Assembly: GCF_946476835.1 (NCBI RefSeq)
Contig: NZ_CAMKWA010000001.1
Location: 62,001-126,000 of the forward strand
Direction: 5' to 3'
Length of the DNA: 64,000 bases
From: an uncultured Neokomagataea sp.
GTDB taxonomy: Bacteria > Pseudomonadota > Alphaproteobacteria > Acetobacterales > Acetobacteraceae
Below the pieces are notes generated by a model. The model did not search any database. It had not been told where the DNA came from and worked only from the letters and a program-made list of their open reading frames with translations. Shown in pieces: positions 45,045 to 54,680 of this stretch. A program made the translations under genes and the position numbers. How positions within the stretch are numbered: position 1 is the first letter of the stretch; every line of letters starts with the position of its first letter.

Positions 45045-46340
45045 ATGGCTAATCCAGATTTCAACGATTCCGATGTGATTTTTGCACTTGCGACCGGAGC
45101 GGGGCGCGGGGCGATTGCGGTTATGCGTGCTAGTGGCTCGGGAAGTGATCGTATTCTTTCTGCTTTGGCAGGTGGTTTGCCAGAAGCGCGGCGGGCGAGT
45201 TTGCGCCGACTGAAGCATGATGGCGATGTTTTGGATGAGGCCGTTGTTCTTCGGTTCCCGGGGCCTCGTTCTTATACGGGTGAGGATGGATTTGAACTGC
45301 ATTTGCATGCGGGGCCAGCCATTGTTGCGCGTGTTGCGGATGCGTTGACGGCATTGGGTGCGCGCCCTGCAGAGCCGGGTGAGTTTACGCGCCGTGCGGT
45401 GCAAAATGGCCGTATGGACCTTTTGCAAGCCGAAGCCATCTCTGATCTTGTTGAGGCAGAGACAGAAAGTCAGCGCCGTCAGGCTTTGCGGCAAGCGGAT
45501 GGAGCGTTGAGCCAGTTGTATGATGGCTGGGCTGAGCGGCTGCGTATTGTGGTAGCGCATCAGGAAGCGTTGATTGATTTCCCTGATGAGGATTTGCCGG
45601 AAAGCGTGGAAGAGGGACTGCTCAGCACGATCAAAGAGCTTCATACGGAGATGAGTGCGCATTTGCAGGATAACCGTGGTGAGTTGATGCGTGCCGGCAT
45701 TACGGTAGTTATCGCGGGGGCACCGAATGTTGGGAAGTCCAGTTTGCTCAATGCGTTGTCTGGGATGGATGCGGCGATTGTCACGCATCGGGCGGGGACG
45801 ACGCGGGATGCCATTGCGCTGGATTGGGTTCTTGATGGTGTGAAGTTGCGCTTGGTTGATACGGCAGGCTTACGTGAAACAGATGATGAAATTGAGGCTG
45901 AAGGGATCCGGCGTGCATTGTTTCACGTGAAACAGGCCGATATCGTTTTGCATTTGAGTGGTCCGGAAGATGATGTTGAGGCACTGAGTGCGGATGAAAT
46001 TGCCGTGCGAACAAAAATCGACATCGCGCCAGCCCCTGATGGCATGCTAGGGATCAGCACAAAGACGGCGGCGGGGCTTTCAACGCTGCGTACTGTTTTG
46101 AGTGAGCGTGTTGCAGCCTTGACGGCGGGCGCTGCGGCACCACCTCTAACGCGCGCACGGCACCGGGCTGGAATACAAGAGGCTGCGCAGTATTTGGCTC
46201 GTGCATTAGGTGCGGATTGGCCAGAGTTGCGGGGTGAAGAATTACGTCTGGCATTGCGTTCTTTGGGGCGTTTGACGGGCCATGTGGATGTCGAATCACT
46301 GCTCGATGCGATTTTCGGGCAGTTTTGTATCGGGAAGTGA
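45045..46340 (+). CDS. mnmE: tRNA modification GTPase MnmE
   Basis: With MnmG it installs the 5-carboxymethylaminomethyl group on U34 of tRNAs. The 431 residues have an N-terminal folate-binding domain with Thr-Gly-Ala-Gly-Arg-Gly-Ala-Ile-Ala and Gly-Glu-Phe-Thr-Arg-Arg-Ala. The inserted GTPase domain has Gly-Ala-Pro-Asn-Val-Gly-Lys-Ser-Ser and Asp-Thr-Ala-Gly-Leu-Arg. The C-terminal Phe-Cys-Ile-Gly-Lys carries the catalytic cysteine. A perfect parS site lies inside the gene. mnmG begins three bases after the stop. Confidence 0.97.
   Translation: MANPDFNDSDVIFALATGAGRGAIAVMRASGSGSDRILSALAGGLPEARRASLRRLKHDGDVLDEAVVLRFPGPRSYTGEDGFELHLHAGPAIVARVADALTALGARPAEPGEFTRRAVQNGRMDLLQAEAISDLVEAETESQRRQALRQADGALSQLYDGWAERLRIVVAHQEALIDFPDEDLPESVEEGLLSTIKELHTEMSAHLQDNRGELMRAGITVVIAGAPNVGKSSLLNALSGMDAAIVTHRAGTTRDAIALDWVLDGVKLRLVDTAGLRETDDEIEAEGIRRALFHVKQADIVLHLSGPEDDVEALSADEIAVRTKIDIAPAPDGMLGISTKTAAGLSTLRTVLSERVAALTAGAAAPPLTRARHRAGIQEAAQYLARALGADWPELRGEELRLALRSLGRLTGHVDVESLLDAIFGQFCIGK
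45919..45934. promoter_or_regulatory. perfect parS site inside mnmE
   Basis: TGTTTCACGTGAAACA is identical to the conserved chromosomal ParB-binding site. It is 3.7 kb upstream of parB and 2.3 kb from a second site in rsmG. Confidence 0.93.
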
Positions 46341-46343
46341 CGT

Positions 46344-48200
46344 TTGACGGATTTTGATGTCATCGTAATTGGTGGCGGCCACGCTGGGTGTGAGGCTGCT
46401 GCGTCTGCTGCGCGCTATGGTGCGCGGACGGTGTTGTTGACGCATCGTTTAGAGACGGTGGGCGCTATGTCGTGCAATCCTGCGATTGGTGGGATTGGTA
46501 AGGGCCATCTGGTGCGTGAGATTGATGCACTTGATGGTCTGATGGGGAAGGCCGCGGATCGGGCCGGTATTCATTTCAAACTCTTAAACCGTTCCAAGGG
46601 GCCTGCGGTGCAGGGGCCGCGCGCTCAGGCGGACCGTTCTTTGTATCGCACGGCGATTCAGGAGTTATTGGCTGAGACGTCTGGCTTGCAGATCATTGAA
46701 GGGGCTGTGGCTGATGTCACGGTCGATAATGGTCGTGTGACGGGTGTATTGTGTGAAGATGGTCGTGTGTTTCGTGCGCCCTCTGTTGTTTTGACGAGCG
46801 GCACATTTTTGCGTGGTGTGATTCATATTGGCCATAGTGCGCAGGCTGCGGGCCGGATTGGTGAAGAACCAGCAACCATTTTGGGTGAGCGTTTAGAGAA
46901 GCTTGGCCTGATGATGGGGCGTTTGAAAACCGGAACGCCGCCACGGATTGCACGTGATAGTATCGCCTGGGATGAATTGGATGAAGATAAGGGCGATGCG
47001 GTTCCAGAACCATTCAGTGTTCTGACGAAGGGTATTACGAATCCTCAGTTGTCGTGTCGTATTAGTCAGACGACAGAAAAAACGCATCAGATCATTCGTG
47101 ATAATCTGCATTTATCAGCGATGTATGGCGGAGCGATTGCGGGCCGTGGGCCGCGTTACTGTCCATCGATCGAAGATAAGATTGTGCGTTTTGCGGAGCG
47201 TAATGCGCATCAAGTCTTTTTAGAGCCGGAAGCATTGCCGGGTAATCCGGGGGGAGATTTGGTGTATCCGAACGGGATTAGCACCAGCTTGCCAGCGGAT
47301 GTTCAAGCGCAGATGATTGCGACCATGCCGGGGTTGGAAAATGCGCGTATTGTAACGGCAGGTTATGCTGTTGAATATGATTATGTGGACCCCCGTGAGT
47401 TGCTGCCGACTTTGGAAGTCCGCCGTTTGCCCGGCTTGTATTTGGCAGGGCAGATCAATGGTACGACGGGGTATGAAGAGGCGGGCGCGCAAGGCCTTTT
47501 GGCCGGGGTGAACGCAGCTCGTGCGGCCGGTGGTAGAGATGCGTTTGTACTGGACCGCAGTGAAGCCTATTTGGGCGTCATGGTGGATGATCTGACGCTG
47601 CATGGCATTAGTGAGCCGTATCGGATGTTCACGTCTCGGGCGGAGTATCGTTTGAGCTTGCGTGCGGATAACGCGGATATTCGTCTGACCCCGAAGGGGA
47701 TTGCGGCCGGGTGTGTTGGCGTGGAACGTCAGGCGGCACATGAGGCGTTATTGGCTGATATTGGTGCGGCATCAGCCAAGGCTACGGAAGCAAGCTTCTT
47801 GCCACAGCAATTGCGTGATGCTGGGCTTGAAGTGTCTTTAGATGGTCGACGTCGTTCTTTGCATGATGTGTTGGCGGCGCAGGGCTCGAAAGCAGATTTG
47901 CAGAGTTTGGCGCCGTGGTTTCTGGAGTTATCCCCCCGCGTGAAGCGCCATTTGGAAACGGAAGCGCGTTATGGTGGGTATTTGCAGCGGCAAGAGCGTG
48001 AGATTCGTCAATTAGCGGCGGAAACAGCCATTACGTTGCCGGTTGATTTGGACTATTACAGCGTTGGTGGCTTAAGTAATGAGATGCAGGAACGTTTAGC
48101 GGCGGCTAAACCGACCAGCTTCGCCGCAGCACAGCGTGTCCGCGGTGTAACGCCTGCGGCATTGGTTGCCTTGTTAGCGCATCTGAAGGGGGCGGCGTGA
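46344..48200 (+). CDS. mnmG: tRNA uridine modification FAD enzyme MnmG (GidA)
   Basis: FAD- and NADH-dependent partner of MnmE for U34 modification. The 618 residues are standard. The FAD motif Gly-Gly-Gly-His-Ala-Gly-Cys-Glu-Ala is at about 10-18. Cys-Asn-Pro-Ala-Ile-Gly-Gly, Thr-Gly-Thr-Pro-Pro-Arg and [12 protein letters not shown] are family signatures. The start is TTG, three bases after mnmE, with GGGAAGTGA upstream. The stop overlaps the rsmG ATG (TGATG). Confidence 0.97.
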   Translation: MTDFDVIVIGGGHAGCEAAASAARYGARTVLLTHRLETVGAMSCNPAIGGIGKGHLVREIDALDGLMGKAADRAGIHFKLLNRSKGPAVQGPRAQADRSLYRTAIQELLAETSGLQIIEGAVADVTVDNGRVTGVLCEDGRVFRAPSVVLTSGTFLRGVIHIGHSAQAAGRIGEEPATILGERLEKLGLMMGRLKTGTPPRIARDSIAWDELDEDKGDAVPEPFSVLTKGITNPQLSCRISQTTEKTHQIIRDNLHLSAMYGGAIAGRGPRYCPSIEDKIVRFAERNAHQVFLEPEALPGNPGGDLVYPNGISTSLPADVQAQMIATMPGLENARIVTAGYAVEYDYVDPRELLPTLEVRRLPGLYLAGQINGTTGYEEAGAQGLLAGVNAARAAGGRDAFVLDRSEAYLGVMVDDLTLHGISEPYRMFTSRAEYRLSLRADNADIRLTPKGIAAGCVGVERQAAHEALLADIGAASAKATEASFLPQQLRDAGLEVSLDGRRRSLHDVLAAQGSKADLQSLAPWFLELSPRVKRHLETEARYGGYLQRQEREIRQLAAETAITLPVDLDYYSVGGLSNEMQERLAAAKPTSFAAAQRVRGVTPAALVALLAHLKGAA

Positions 48201-48784
48201 TGGTTGAAGTTTCACGTGAAACACACGAGAAGTTGGAGCGTTTTGCTGCGCTTTTGACGCAGTGGAATGCACGTATCAACCTTGTGAGCCCGCGTGACCT
48301 TGTTCATTTATGGCCGCGTCATATTGAAGATAGTTTGCAACTGGCGGCTCTTGTGCCGGAGAATGCGCGCATTACCGATCTTGGTTCGGGCGGCGGGTTT
48401 CCCGGGATTATTCTGGCGATTGCTACCGGTCTTCCCGTAACGTTAGTTGAATCCGATCAGCGCAAATGTGCGTTTTTGCGTGAAGCGGCGCGGGAATGTG
48501 GTGTTAAGGTGCAGGTGGTTGCAAAGCGCATCGAAACGGTATCTTTGGAGCCAGCCGATGTGGTGACAGCACGAGCATTAGCCCCGATGGAGCGTTTGCT
48601 CGGTTGGGCGCGCCCACTCTTAAAGCCAGAGGGTTTTTGTCTTTTTCTGAAGGGCGCGAAGGCACCGGAGGAATTGACCGAAGCACAACGGGACTGGCAT
48701 CTCTCCACTGAGATTTTTAATAGCCGTACTGCCGAAGGCGGCGTCATCATCAAGGTTTGTGATTTTCAGCGTGTCACTCGATAA
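48200..48784 (+). CDS. rsmG: 16S rRNA (guanine527-N7)-methyltransferase RsmG (GidB)
   Basis: SAM-dependent methylation of G527 in 16S rRNA. The 194 residues include Asp-Leu-Gly-Ser-Gly-Gly-Gly-Phe-Pro-Gly as the SAM loop and Trp-Pro-Arg-His-Ile-Glu-Asp-Ser before it. Val-Thr-Ala-Arg-Ala-Leu-Ala-Pro is the catalytic-region motif. The ATG overlaps the mnmG stop. A parS site covers codons 4-8, so ParB binding and rsmG translation signals share the same DNA. The 3' end overlaps the parA start. Confidence 0.95.
   Translation: MVEVSRETHEKLERFAALLTQWNARINLVSPRDLVHLWPRHIEDSLQLAALVPENARITDLGSGGGFPGIILAIATGLPVTLVESDQRKCAFLREAARECGVKVQVVAKRIETVSLEPADVVTARALAPMERLLGWARPLLKPEGFCLFLKGAKAPEELTEAQRDWHLSTEIFNSRTAEGGVIIKVCDFQRVTR
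48208..48223. promoter_or_regulatory. parS site (15/16) at the 5' end of rsmG
   Basis: AGTTTCACGTGAAACA has one mismatch, at the first base, from the parS consensus. It lies about 550 bases upstream of parA and therefore close to the genes whose product binds it. Confidence 0.87.
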
Positions 48785-49571
48785 GCAATCAACAGCACCC
48801 CGTATCATTGCAATCACCAATCAGAAGGGTGGCGTTGGCAAAACGACGACAGCCATCAATCTGGCAGCTGCTTTAGCCGAAAAGCAGCGTGTTTTATTGG
48901 TTGACCTTGACCCACAAGGCAATGCCTCCACCGGTCTTGGGGTGGAGTATGATCAACGCTCAACAGGCACTTATGCTGCATTGACGTGTGAAGCAGAGCC
49001 CCAAGACTTGCCGCAGGAAACGGCGCTCCCTAATCTCTCGATTATCACAGCGAATAGTGATTTGGCGGGTGCTGAGATCGAACTCATCGGCGATGAGCGT
49101 CGGGAGTATCGTCTACGGGATGCGTTGCATGCCTTGGGCGGGCAGTATGATACTGTTCTGATCGATTGTCCGCCAAGCTTGGGGCTGCTTACGCTTAATG
49201 CGTTGGTTGCGTCGGATAGTGTTTTGGTGCCGTTGCAGTGTGAGTTCTTCGCACTGGAAGGGATCAGCCAGTTGGTGAAGACGGTGGATCGTGTGCGTCG
49301 TGCGTTCAATGCGGACCTTCAATTAGAAGGTATTGTCTTGACCATGTATGACCGTCGGAACAATCTCTCTGAGTTGGTTGCGCAGGATGCGCGAGGCTTC
49401 TTTGGAGATAAGGTTTATGAGACGTTGATCCCACGGAATATCCGCATATCAGAAGCGCAGAGTCATGGGACAACGGTTCTGAATTATGATGCCCGTTCGA
49501 CGGGGGCTGCGGCGTATCGTGCGCTGGGTCAGGAGTTGATTCAGCGTCATGAAGCGCGAGTGAAGGCATAA
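48759..49571 (+). CDS. parA: chromosome partitioning ATPase ParA
   Basis: Deviant Walker ATPase that binds DNA non-specifically and drives movement of ParB-parS complexes. The 270 residues contain Lys-Gly-Gly-Val-Gly-Lys-Thr-Thr, then Asp-Leu-Asp-Pro-Gln-Gly-Asn and Ile-Asp-Cys-Pro-Pro-Ser-Leu-Gly, as in the chromosomal Soj/ParA group. Starts at GTG 48759 and GTG 48771 are both possible and overlap the end of rsmG by 14-26 bases. It is followed by parB after four bases. Confidence 0.96.
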   Translation: MIFSVSLDKQSTAPRIIAITNQKGGVGKTTTAINLAAALAEKQRVLLVDLDPQGNASTGLGVEYDQRSTGTYAALTCEAEPQDLPQETALPNLSIITANSDLAGAEIELIGDERREYRLRDALHALGGQYDTVLIDCPPSLGLLTLNALVASDSVLVPLQCEFFALEGISQLVKTVDRVRRAFNADLQLEGIVLTMYDRRNNLSELVAQDARGFFGDKVYETLIPRNIRISEAQSHGTTVLNYDARSTGAAAYRALGQELIQRHEARVKA

Positions 49572-49575
49572 CGCG

Positions 49576-50448
49576 ATGGCAAAAAAAGACACCATGCCGC
49601 GCTTAGGGCGTGGTCTTGCAGCGTTGCTGGGGGAGCAGGCTCCTCAACTAGCGCAGGCAACGCGTACGGGCGGGACAAGCCACTCTTATAGTTCTTTGGC
49701 GGTTGATGTTCTGGCCCCGAGCCCGTTCCAGCCGCGTAAGGATATGAACCCGGCACGGCTGGAAGAGCTGGCGGTATCGATCCGTTCGCGCGGGGTGTTA
49801 CAGCCATTATTGGTACGGCCTAATCCTGAGAAGGATGGGCATTATCAGATCATCGCGGGTGAGCGGCGCTGGCGTGCCGCTCAGCAGGCGGGGCTGCATG
49901 ATGTGCCGGTTCATATTCGTGAACTTGATGATATGGATGCCATGGCTGCGGCTTTGGTGGAAAATCTTCAGCGTGCTGATCTGAACCCCATCGAAGAAGC
50001 GGAAGGTTTGCAGCGCCTTTTGACGGATTATGTTCTGACGCAGGAAGAACTGGCGGGGGCTGTTGGCAAGTCCCGTCCGCATATTGCGAACATGCTCCGT
50101 TTGCTGAAGTTGCCGCAGGAAGTGCGCCATCATGTCCGTGAAGGGCGTTTGAGTGCGGGACATGCGCGGGCATTATTAACGCATCCAAAGCCAGAAGAAG
50201 TGGCACAGGTTGTGTTGGATAAGCAGTTAAATGTGCGGCAGACGGAAGCATTGGTCGCAGCGAAGGATGTTGAGTCGGTTATTCCAAAAGAGCGAGACTT
50301 AGAGATTGTCCGTTTGGAAGAGAGTTTGGCGACGCGTTTGGGGCTGAAAGTTGATATTGCGTATGATGGGAAGAAGGGTGGCTCTTTGAAGATTAGCTAT
50401 CGTTCTTTGGAGCAATTTGAGGCTCTGATGCGCCTGCTGAACGCGTAA
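49576..50448 (+). CDS. parB: chromosome partitioning protein ParB
   Basis: CTP-dependent DNA clamp that loads at parS. The 290 residues include an N-terminal Arg-Leu-Gly-Arg-Gly-Leu ParA-interaction motif and Pro-Phe-Gln-Pro-Arg. The CTPase motif is Gly-Glu-Arg-Arg-Trp-Arg-Ala. Glu-Asn-Leu-Gln-Arg-Ala-Asp-Leu-Asn-Pro-Ile-Glu-Glu-Ala and a helix-turn-helix with Val-Gly-Lys-Ser-Arg-Pro-His-Ile-Ala-Asn follow. The C-terminal dimerisation domain ends near Met-Arg-Leu-Leu-Asn-Ala. It acts on the three parS sites seen in this window. Confidence 0.97.
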   Translation: MAKKDTMPRLGRGLAALLGEQAPQLAQATRTGGTSHSYSSLAVDVLAPSPFQPRKDMNPARLEELAVSIRSRGVLQPLLVRPNPEKDGHYQIIAGERRWRAAQQAGLHDVPVHIRELDDMDAMAAALVENLQRADLNPIEEAEGLQRLLTDYVLTQEELAGAVGKSRPHIANMLRLLKLPQEVRHHVREGRLSAGHARALLTHPKPEEVAQVVLDKQLNVRQTEALVAAKDVESVIPKERDLEIVRLEESLATRLGLKVDIAYDGKKGGSLKISYRSLEQFEALMRLLNA

Positions 50449-50480
50449 GGCGTTTTTTGTAAGAAAATTGAAAAAAACAC

Positions 50481-50529
50481 TTGCCTTCTGGTGTGAGAAT
50501 CACTTATAAGCCCTCTCACCGGAAGGCAA
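50481..50529. promoter_or_regulatory. promoter of tRNA-Lys within a 17-bp inverted repeat
   Basis: A -35-like TTGCCT (50481-50486) and a -10-like TTATAA or TATAAG (50504-50510) are spaced by 17-18 bases just upstream of the tRNA. The -35 region starts an inverted repeat: 50481-50497 and 50513-50529 match as reverse complements at 15 of 17 positions. The right arm lies in the transcribed leader. Confidence 0.6.
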
Positions 50530-50535
50530 CACCTT

Positions 50536-50611
<76 letters not shown>

Positions 50612-50654
50612 AGTTGTTGCCTCCGGTCTTTCCCTTAAAATTAAAAATGATGCT

Positions 50655-51488
50655 TTAGAGCTGACGATCTCGTTTGATCTGGTCCCACGCGGCATTGATC
50701 TGCGCGACGCGGTCTTGTGCTTTTTTGCGTTGTGCATCGGTCATAGGTTTTTGTGTCAGTACATCTGGGTGATGTTCGCGAATGAGTTTGCGCCATTGTT
50801 GCCGCACCTCTTGATCACTGGCGGAGCGTGACAAGCCGAGAATGCGGTAAGCATCAAAGCCATTATTATGAGGCTGGGCACGTGTTTGCCCGCTTTCAGC
50901 ACGTTCCCATGCACCGGCGGAGAGGCCGAAGGCGGCGTGGACACGCTTGAGGAAATCAATCTCTTTGGGGTGTAGGGTTTGTGTTTTTCCGGCATCTGCC
51001 CGTGCAATGCGGAAGAGTGCTGTTAAGAGATGCTCGAGTGGTGTTTTATCTTGTGTATAGGCTTTGCCCATTTCGCGCGCGTACATTTCAAAGTCATCCG
51101 TGCGATCACGGGCGCGGTCAAAGAGCATGCCGACTTCGCGAACGTTATCCGCTGGGAACTGGAAGCAGGTCTTGAAAGCGTTGATTTCTGCGCGGTTTAC
51201 CGGAGCATCAATTTTGGCCAATTTGGCGCAAAGCGCGACGAGGCCAATGGCATAGAGTTGGTCATTTTTTCCGAGTGCTGCAGAGACTTTGGCTGCGGCA
51301 AAGAAGGCTGCGCTATTAGGGTCTGGCCGCCCTTTGGCGGCGAAGCGTTCGCTAAATCCACCGCTTTTAGGGTTGAGCAGGGAGCCGCTATCGGCAGCAT
51401 GGCCGAGTGCACCCCCCATTAAAGCACCAAATGGCCCGCCGACAGCGAACCCAGCTACACTTCCGAAAAGTTTGCCCCAAACACTCAT
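50655..51488 (-). CDS. DjlA-like DnaJ-domain protein
   Basis: Protein of 277 residues. A Gly-rich N-terminal hydrophobic segment (Gly-Phe-Ala-Val-Gly-Gly-Pro-Phe-Gly-Ala-Leu, about 13-23) could insert in the membrane. A TerB-like helical domain (about 60-190) follows, and the C-terminal J-domain has His-His-Pro-Asp-Val-Leu, the signature that stimulates DnaK ATPase. This is the DjlA layout: membrane-tethered co-chaperone. It is convergent with the tRNA-Lys gene. Confidence 0.88.
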   Translation of the reverse strand: MSVWGKLFGSVAGFAVGGPFGALMGGALGHAADSGSLLNPKSGGFSERFAAKGRPDPNSAAFFAAAKVSAALGKNDQLYAIGLVALCAKLAKIDAPVNRAEINAFKTCFQFPADNVREVGMLFDRARDRTDDFEMYAREMGKAYTQDKTPLEHLLTALFRIARADAGKTQTLHPKEIDFLKRVHAAFGLSAGAWERAESGQTRAQPHNNGFDAYRILGLSRSASDQEVRQQWRKLIREHHPDVLTQKPMTDAQRKKAQDRVAQINAAWDQIKRDRQL

Positions 51489-51513
51489 AAAATCAGCCTA
51501 GCATGCAATGGCG

Positions 51514-51744
51514 TTACAGCAAATCAACCTGTTGAGGAGTGCGCCATAGAAGGGCGGCGACCCGCAAGGCGGAGGCCAGGGGCCGTTCTGGTGTGCGTTG
51601 TGCGTCGATTTCAGCCACGAGAGCTGTGAAGCTTAAACGACGTGACGCTGCGATCTGGTCCAAAACGTACCAGAACTCGGGCTCTAAGGCGACAGAGGTA
51701 CGGTGTCCGGTGAGGGAGAGGCTACGTTTTATCAAGAGGCTCAT
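51514..51744 (-). CDS. ribbon-helix-helix domain protein
   Basis: Protein of 76 residues from the ATG at 51744, which has AGGAGA about nine bases upstream. The longer reading from 51819 adds a non-conserved lead. The pattern Arg-Thr-Ser-Val-Ala-Leu-Glu-Pro-Glu-Phe-Trp followed by Leu-Ser-Phe-Thr-Ala-Leu-Val-Ala-Glu-Ile-Asp is the RHH_4 type that is widespread in Alphaproteobacteria. It is probably a small DNA-binding regulator. The target is unknown and no toxin partner is adjacent. Confidence 0.8.
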   Translation of the reverse strand: MSLLIKRSLSLTGHRTSVALEPEFWYVLDQIAASRRLSFTALVAEIDAQRTPERPLASALRVAALLWRTPQQVDLL

Positions 51745-51921
51745 GGGAATGTGTCTCCTGTGAGGAGGGCGATGTGGTGAGGTGTTGTGGCTCTTTTCTG
51801 GACATAAGAACCACAACACTTTTGTATCTTTCGGGGGAATAGGTTCGGCAAAGATTATACTTTTTGAAAGTCTTTTATCTCTTTTCTTTTGTGCTCAGAG
51901 GTTAGTGTCTATTCCAAAAGA

Positions 51922-52998
51922 TCAGAGCTGTGCGGTTTGTGTTGTGAGGCGCCTTGTGGCCCATGCTGCGGTTTCTGCGATATCTGGGTCAGGGTCTGCA
52001 CGTAAGGCTTGAGCGGTGGGGATGAGGCGCTGATCGGCGGAATTGCCGATGGCAATGAGGACGTTCCTCACGAAGCGATTACGCCCGATGCGTTTGATGG
52101 GGGAGCCGCTGAAGAAGCGTCGGAACGCGGGGTCATCAAGAGCGGCGAGCTTGGCCAGCTTGGGGGCGGTGAGGTCTTCACGGGCTTGAAGTTTGATGTG
52201 CCGCCCGGTCTCGGCGAAGCGGTTCCAGGGGCAGGCAGAGAGGCAATCATCGCAGCCATAAATACGGTTTCCCATGAGGGGGCGTAAATCGTGCGGGATG
52301 GGGCCTTTATGCTCAATGGTGAGGTAGGAGATGCAGCGGCGCGCATCCATGCGGTAAGGGCCGATAAACGCGTTGGTAGGGCATGCGGTCAGGCAGCGTG
52401 AGCAACTGCCGCAGCCGCCACCTTGTGGGCGTGAGGGGGTGAGGTCCAGTGTTGTGTAGATTTCTCCTAGGAGCATCCATGAGCCGTGTGTGCGGGAGAC
52501 GAGGCAGGTATGTTTGCCTTGCCAGCCGAGATGTGCCTTTTCGGCGAGGGCACGTTCAGAAACCGGAGCAGTATCGACGAAGACTTTGACCTGCGTGCCA
52601 TCCCCTCCCATGCGGACCATGAATTGCGCGAGGTGTTTGAGCATGCCCTTAATGACGTCGTGATAATCCCGGTTGCGGGCGTAGACGGAGATGAGGCCTT
52701 GATCGGTTTTGGAGAGGGCTTCACGTGGGTCATGATCGGGGGCGTAAGACAGGCCAAGAGAGACGACGGAGCGGACTTCGGGCCATAAAACGGTGGGCTG
52801 TGCGCGTTGTTCGATGCGTGTTTCCATCCACTCCATGGTGCCGTGATAGCCTGCGCCGATAAAGGCCTTGAGGCCGTCTTCAATGGAAGGGTCAAGGTTG
52901 GCTTGGCAGAAGCCGACTGCGTTAAACCCAAGATGTTGGGCGTGTTCAGTAATGCGGTCTTCAAGGCTGAGTTTGGAGGACGGTGAAGCTTGGCTCAT
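51922..52998 (-). CDS. queG: epoxyqueuosine reductase QueG
   Basis: Cobalamin- and Fe-S-dependent enzyme that completes queuosine in tRNA by reducing epoxyqueuosine. The 358 residues include two [4Fe-4S] sets, Cys-Gly-Ser-Cys-Ser-Arg-Cys-x3-Cys-Pro and Cys-Asp-Asp-Cys-x3-Cys-Pro-Trp-Asn-Arg-Phe. The N-terminal cobalamin-binding part contains Tyr-Ala-Arg-Asn-Arg-Asp-Tyr-His. The C-terminal HEAT-like tail contains Ile-Gly-Asn-Ser. The tgt and queA genes for earlier steps are 4-5 kb away on the same strand. Confidence 0.95.
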   Translation of the reverse strand: MSQASPSSKLSLEDRITEHAQHLGFNAVGFCQANLDPSIEDGLKAFIGAGYHGTMEWMETRIEQRAQPTVLWPEVRSVVSLGLSYAPDHDPREALSKTDQGLISVYARNRDYHDVIKGMLKHLAQFMVRMGGDGTQVKVFVDTAPVSERALAEKAHLGWQGKHTCLVSRTHGSWMLLGEIYTTLDLTPSRPQGGGCGSCSRCLTACPTNAFIGPYRMDARRCISYLTIEHKGPIPHDLRPLMGNRIYGCDDCLSACPWNRFAETGRHIKLQAREDLTAPKLAKLAALDDPAFRRFFSGSPIKRIGRNRFVRNVLIAIGNSADQRLIPTAQALRADPDPDIAETAAWATRRLTTQTAQL

Positions 52999-53152
52999 GG
53001 GCGCGCATGTTACTGAAATTGGCTCGTGGATGCACCAGAGGAATGGGAGACTTTTAAGTGTACGAACAGGACATAATTATTATTAATTCCTCTTGCAGAT
53101 TTGAATTAATTTTTGCGATATTGAATTGTATTTTGTTGGTGTGGTAGTAGAT

Positions 53153-54571
53153 ATGAATATTAATAATGTACAAGCCTATACAGATCTTTTTGGTTTAAAA
53201 ATATTCAATGATCAACCAGAAACTAATGTAAGAAAAAATATACTTTATATTCCAAAAGATTCTAATTTAACGGATTTTGATAAAAGCTTTGGGTTATATG
53301 ATCGTTATGGACGATTAATGAGTGATGCAGGACCAAGAAGAGAGTGGCCAAATCATGCGGTTGGTCAGTCCGATGTGTCATGTATAGATCCTTCTGGGGG
53401 GCATGATATAGCGCCTCATGGTGATTATTTTTATGGAGGGCATGTAGGTACGCATTTTGGACATTTTATTACTGAGACATTGCCTCGATTTTGGTGCAAA
53501 AAGAAATATTTTTATAACAAAAAAATATTAATACATAGTAAGTATAATGTAGATGAAATTTTCTCCGTATATTTTATTAGAAAATTCTTTTCTTATTTAG
53601 GTCTTGGTAAGAATAATTTTGTTATCTTTAAAAGACCTACAATTATACCAAATATAATAATTTCTGGAACCTCTTTTGAGGAAAATCATTTTGCGCATAA
53701 TGTTTTTGCATCTTTCTGCAATGAAATTGGTCGTGATTTTGGAATTAACAATTTAAATAATAATCCAGTATATCTTTCGAGGTCAAAAGTTAATTCTGGA
53801 ATGAGGGTCTTTGAATCTGAAATAATTTTGGAAGAAAATTTAAAAGAAAGGGGATTTAATATTGTACATCCTCAAAGTTTAACGTTGGGAGAGCAGATTT
53901 GTTTATTTTCATCAACAAGACCTGTGTGTGGGTTTGTAGGTTCAGCATTTCATAATAGTATTTTTTCATCGTCTCCTATTGGGGTTGCGTTGTGCCCAAA
54001 TGGTAATTATTCATCTAATTTTTTCTTGATGGATGAAATTAATCGTAGTCAAATAAGTTACGTACAAACGCCATACTTGCGTCATAAATCGTCACAAGCA
54101 CATTTTTCTATCGATGATCCCAAAAGATTGTCTGAATTTTTAGATGAAATGATTGCTGGAAAAATTTGGGAGCATAAAAAATCAAATAAATTACCAAAAA
54201 ATTTCGAAGAAAATTTTTGTTTACCACCGAGAAAAATAAAAACTATTCATGGAAGTTTTCTTGGAGTTCAAAAACAAACAGGTATTGTGCATGCGCAATG
54301 TTCTGATGATGAATTAAATGATTTGTTAATTTCATATAAGCACAAAAATGATTCTTTCGTATTTTTTAGAAGCAAAGACCATCAATGTTTGACTATTAAA
54401 TATGATAATCGATGCTCGAATACAGTTTCGTATATTACTATACCTCATGAAAGAGGTTTTTTCTTATTAAATTCAGAAACTAATCGTTTTTTATCAGCTG
54501 AGCCTAATGGAGAAATTAAGTGTGATCGTCTTGAGCCTAGTGAGTGGGAGTTATTTGAATTTATTGATTGA
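53153..54571 (+). CDS. GT61-family glycosyltransferase with C-terminal fascin-like domain
   Basis: Protein of 472 residues from the ATG at 53153; a TTG at 53126 is possible. The first 340 residues match the DUF563/GT61 pattern: Gly-Thr-His-Phe-Gly-His-Phe-Ile-Thr-Glu-Thr-Leu-Pro-Arg, Tyr-Leu-Ser-Arg-Ser-Lys, and Gly-Ser-Ala-Phe-His-Asn-Ser. Residues about 360-472 form a separate domain with Gly-Phe-Phe-Leu-Leu, Arg-Phe-Leu-Ser-Ala-Glu-Pro-Asn-Gly and Glu-Trp-Glu-Leu-Phe-Glu, a fascin-type beta-trefoil signature likely to bind a glycan. The gene is strikingly AT-rich against GC-rich neighbours, so transfer is likely. It stands alone with no other sugar genes beside it. Confidence 0.8.
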   Translation: MNINNVQAYTDLFGLKIFNDQPETNVRKNILYIPKDSNLTDFDKSFGLYDRYGRLMSDAGPRREWPNHAVGQSDVSCIDPSGGHDIAPHGDYFYGGHVGTHFGHFITETLPRFWCKKKYFYNKKILIHSKYNVDEIFSVYFIRKFFSYLGLGKNNFVIFKRPTIIPNIIISGTSFEENHFAHNVFASFCNEIGRDFGINNLNNNPVYLSRSKVNSGMRVFESEIILEENLKERGFNIVHPQSLTLGEQICLFSSTRPVCGFVGSAFHNSIFSSSPIGVALCPNGNYSSNFFLMDEINRSQISYVQTPYLRHKSSQAHFSIDDPKRLSEFLDEMIAGKIWEHKKSNKLPKNFEENFCLPPRKIKTIHGSFLGVQKQTGIVHAQCSDDELNDLLISYKHKNDSFVFFRSKDHQCLTIKYDNRCSNTVSYITIPHERGFFLLNSETNRFLSAEPNGEIKCDRLEPSEWELFEFID

Positions 54572-54636
54572 ATTTTTACATAAATATTTTTTAACCCTGA
54601 TGCACTTGAGGTTGGTCTTACTCTAGAAGGTAAAAG

Positions 54637-54665
54637 CGATATGGACTCATTATGAGCCCATATCG
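54637..54665. terminator. bidirectional hairpin between the GT61 gene and a TonB receptor
   Basis: CGATATGG-A-CTCAT pairs with ATGAG-C-CCATATCG (13 pairs, one mismatch), between convergent genes. Confidence 0.65.
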
Positions 54666-54680
54666 TCAGAGTATGAGATA

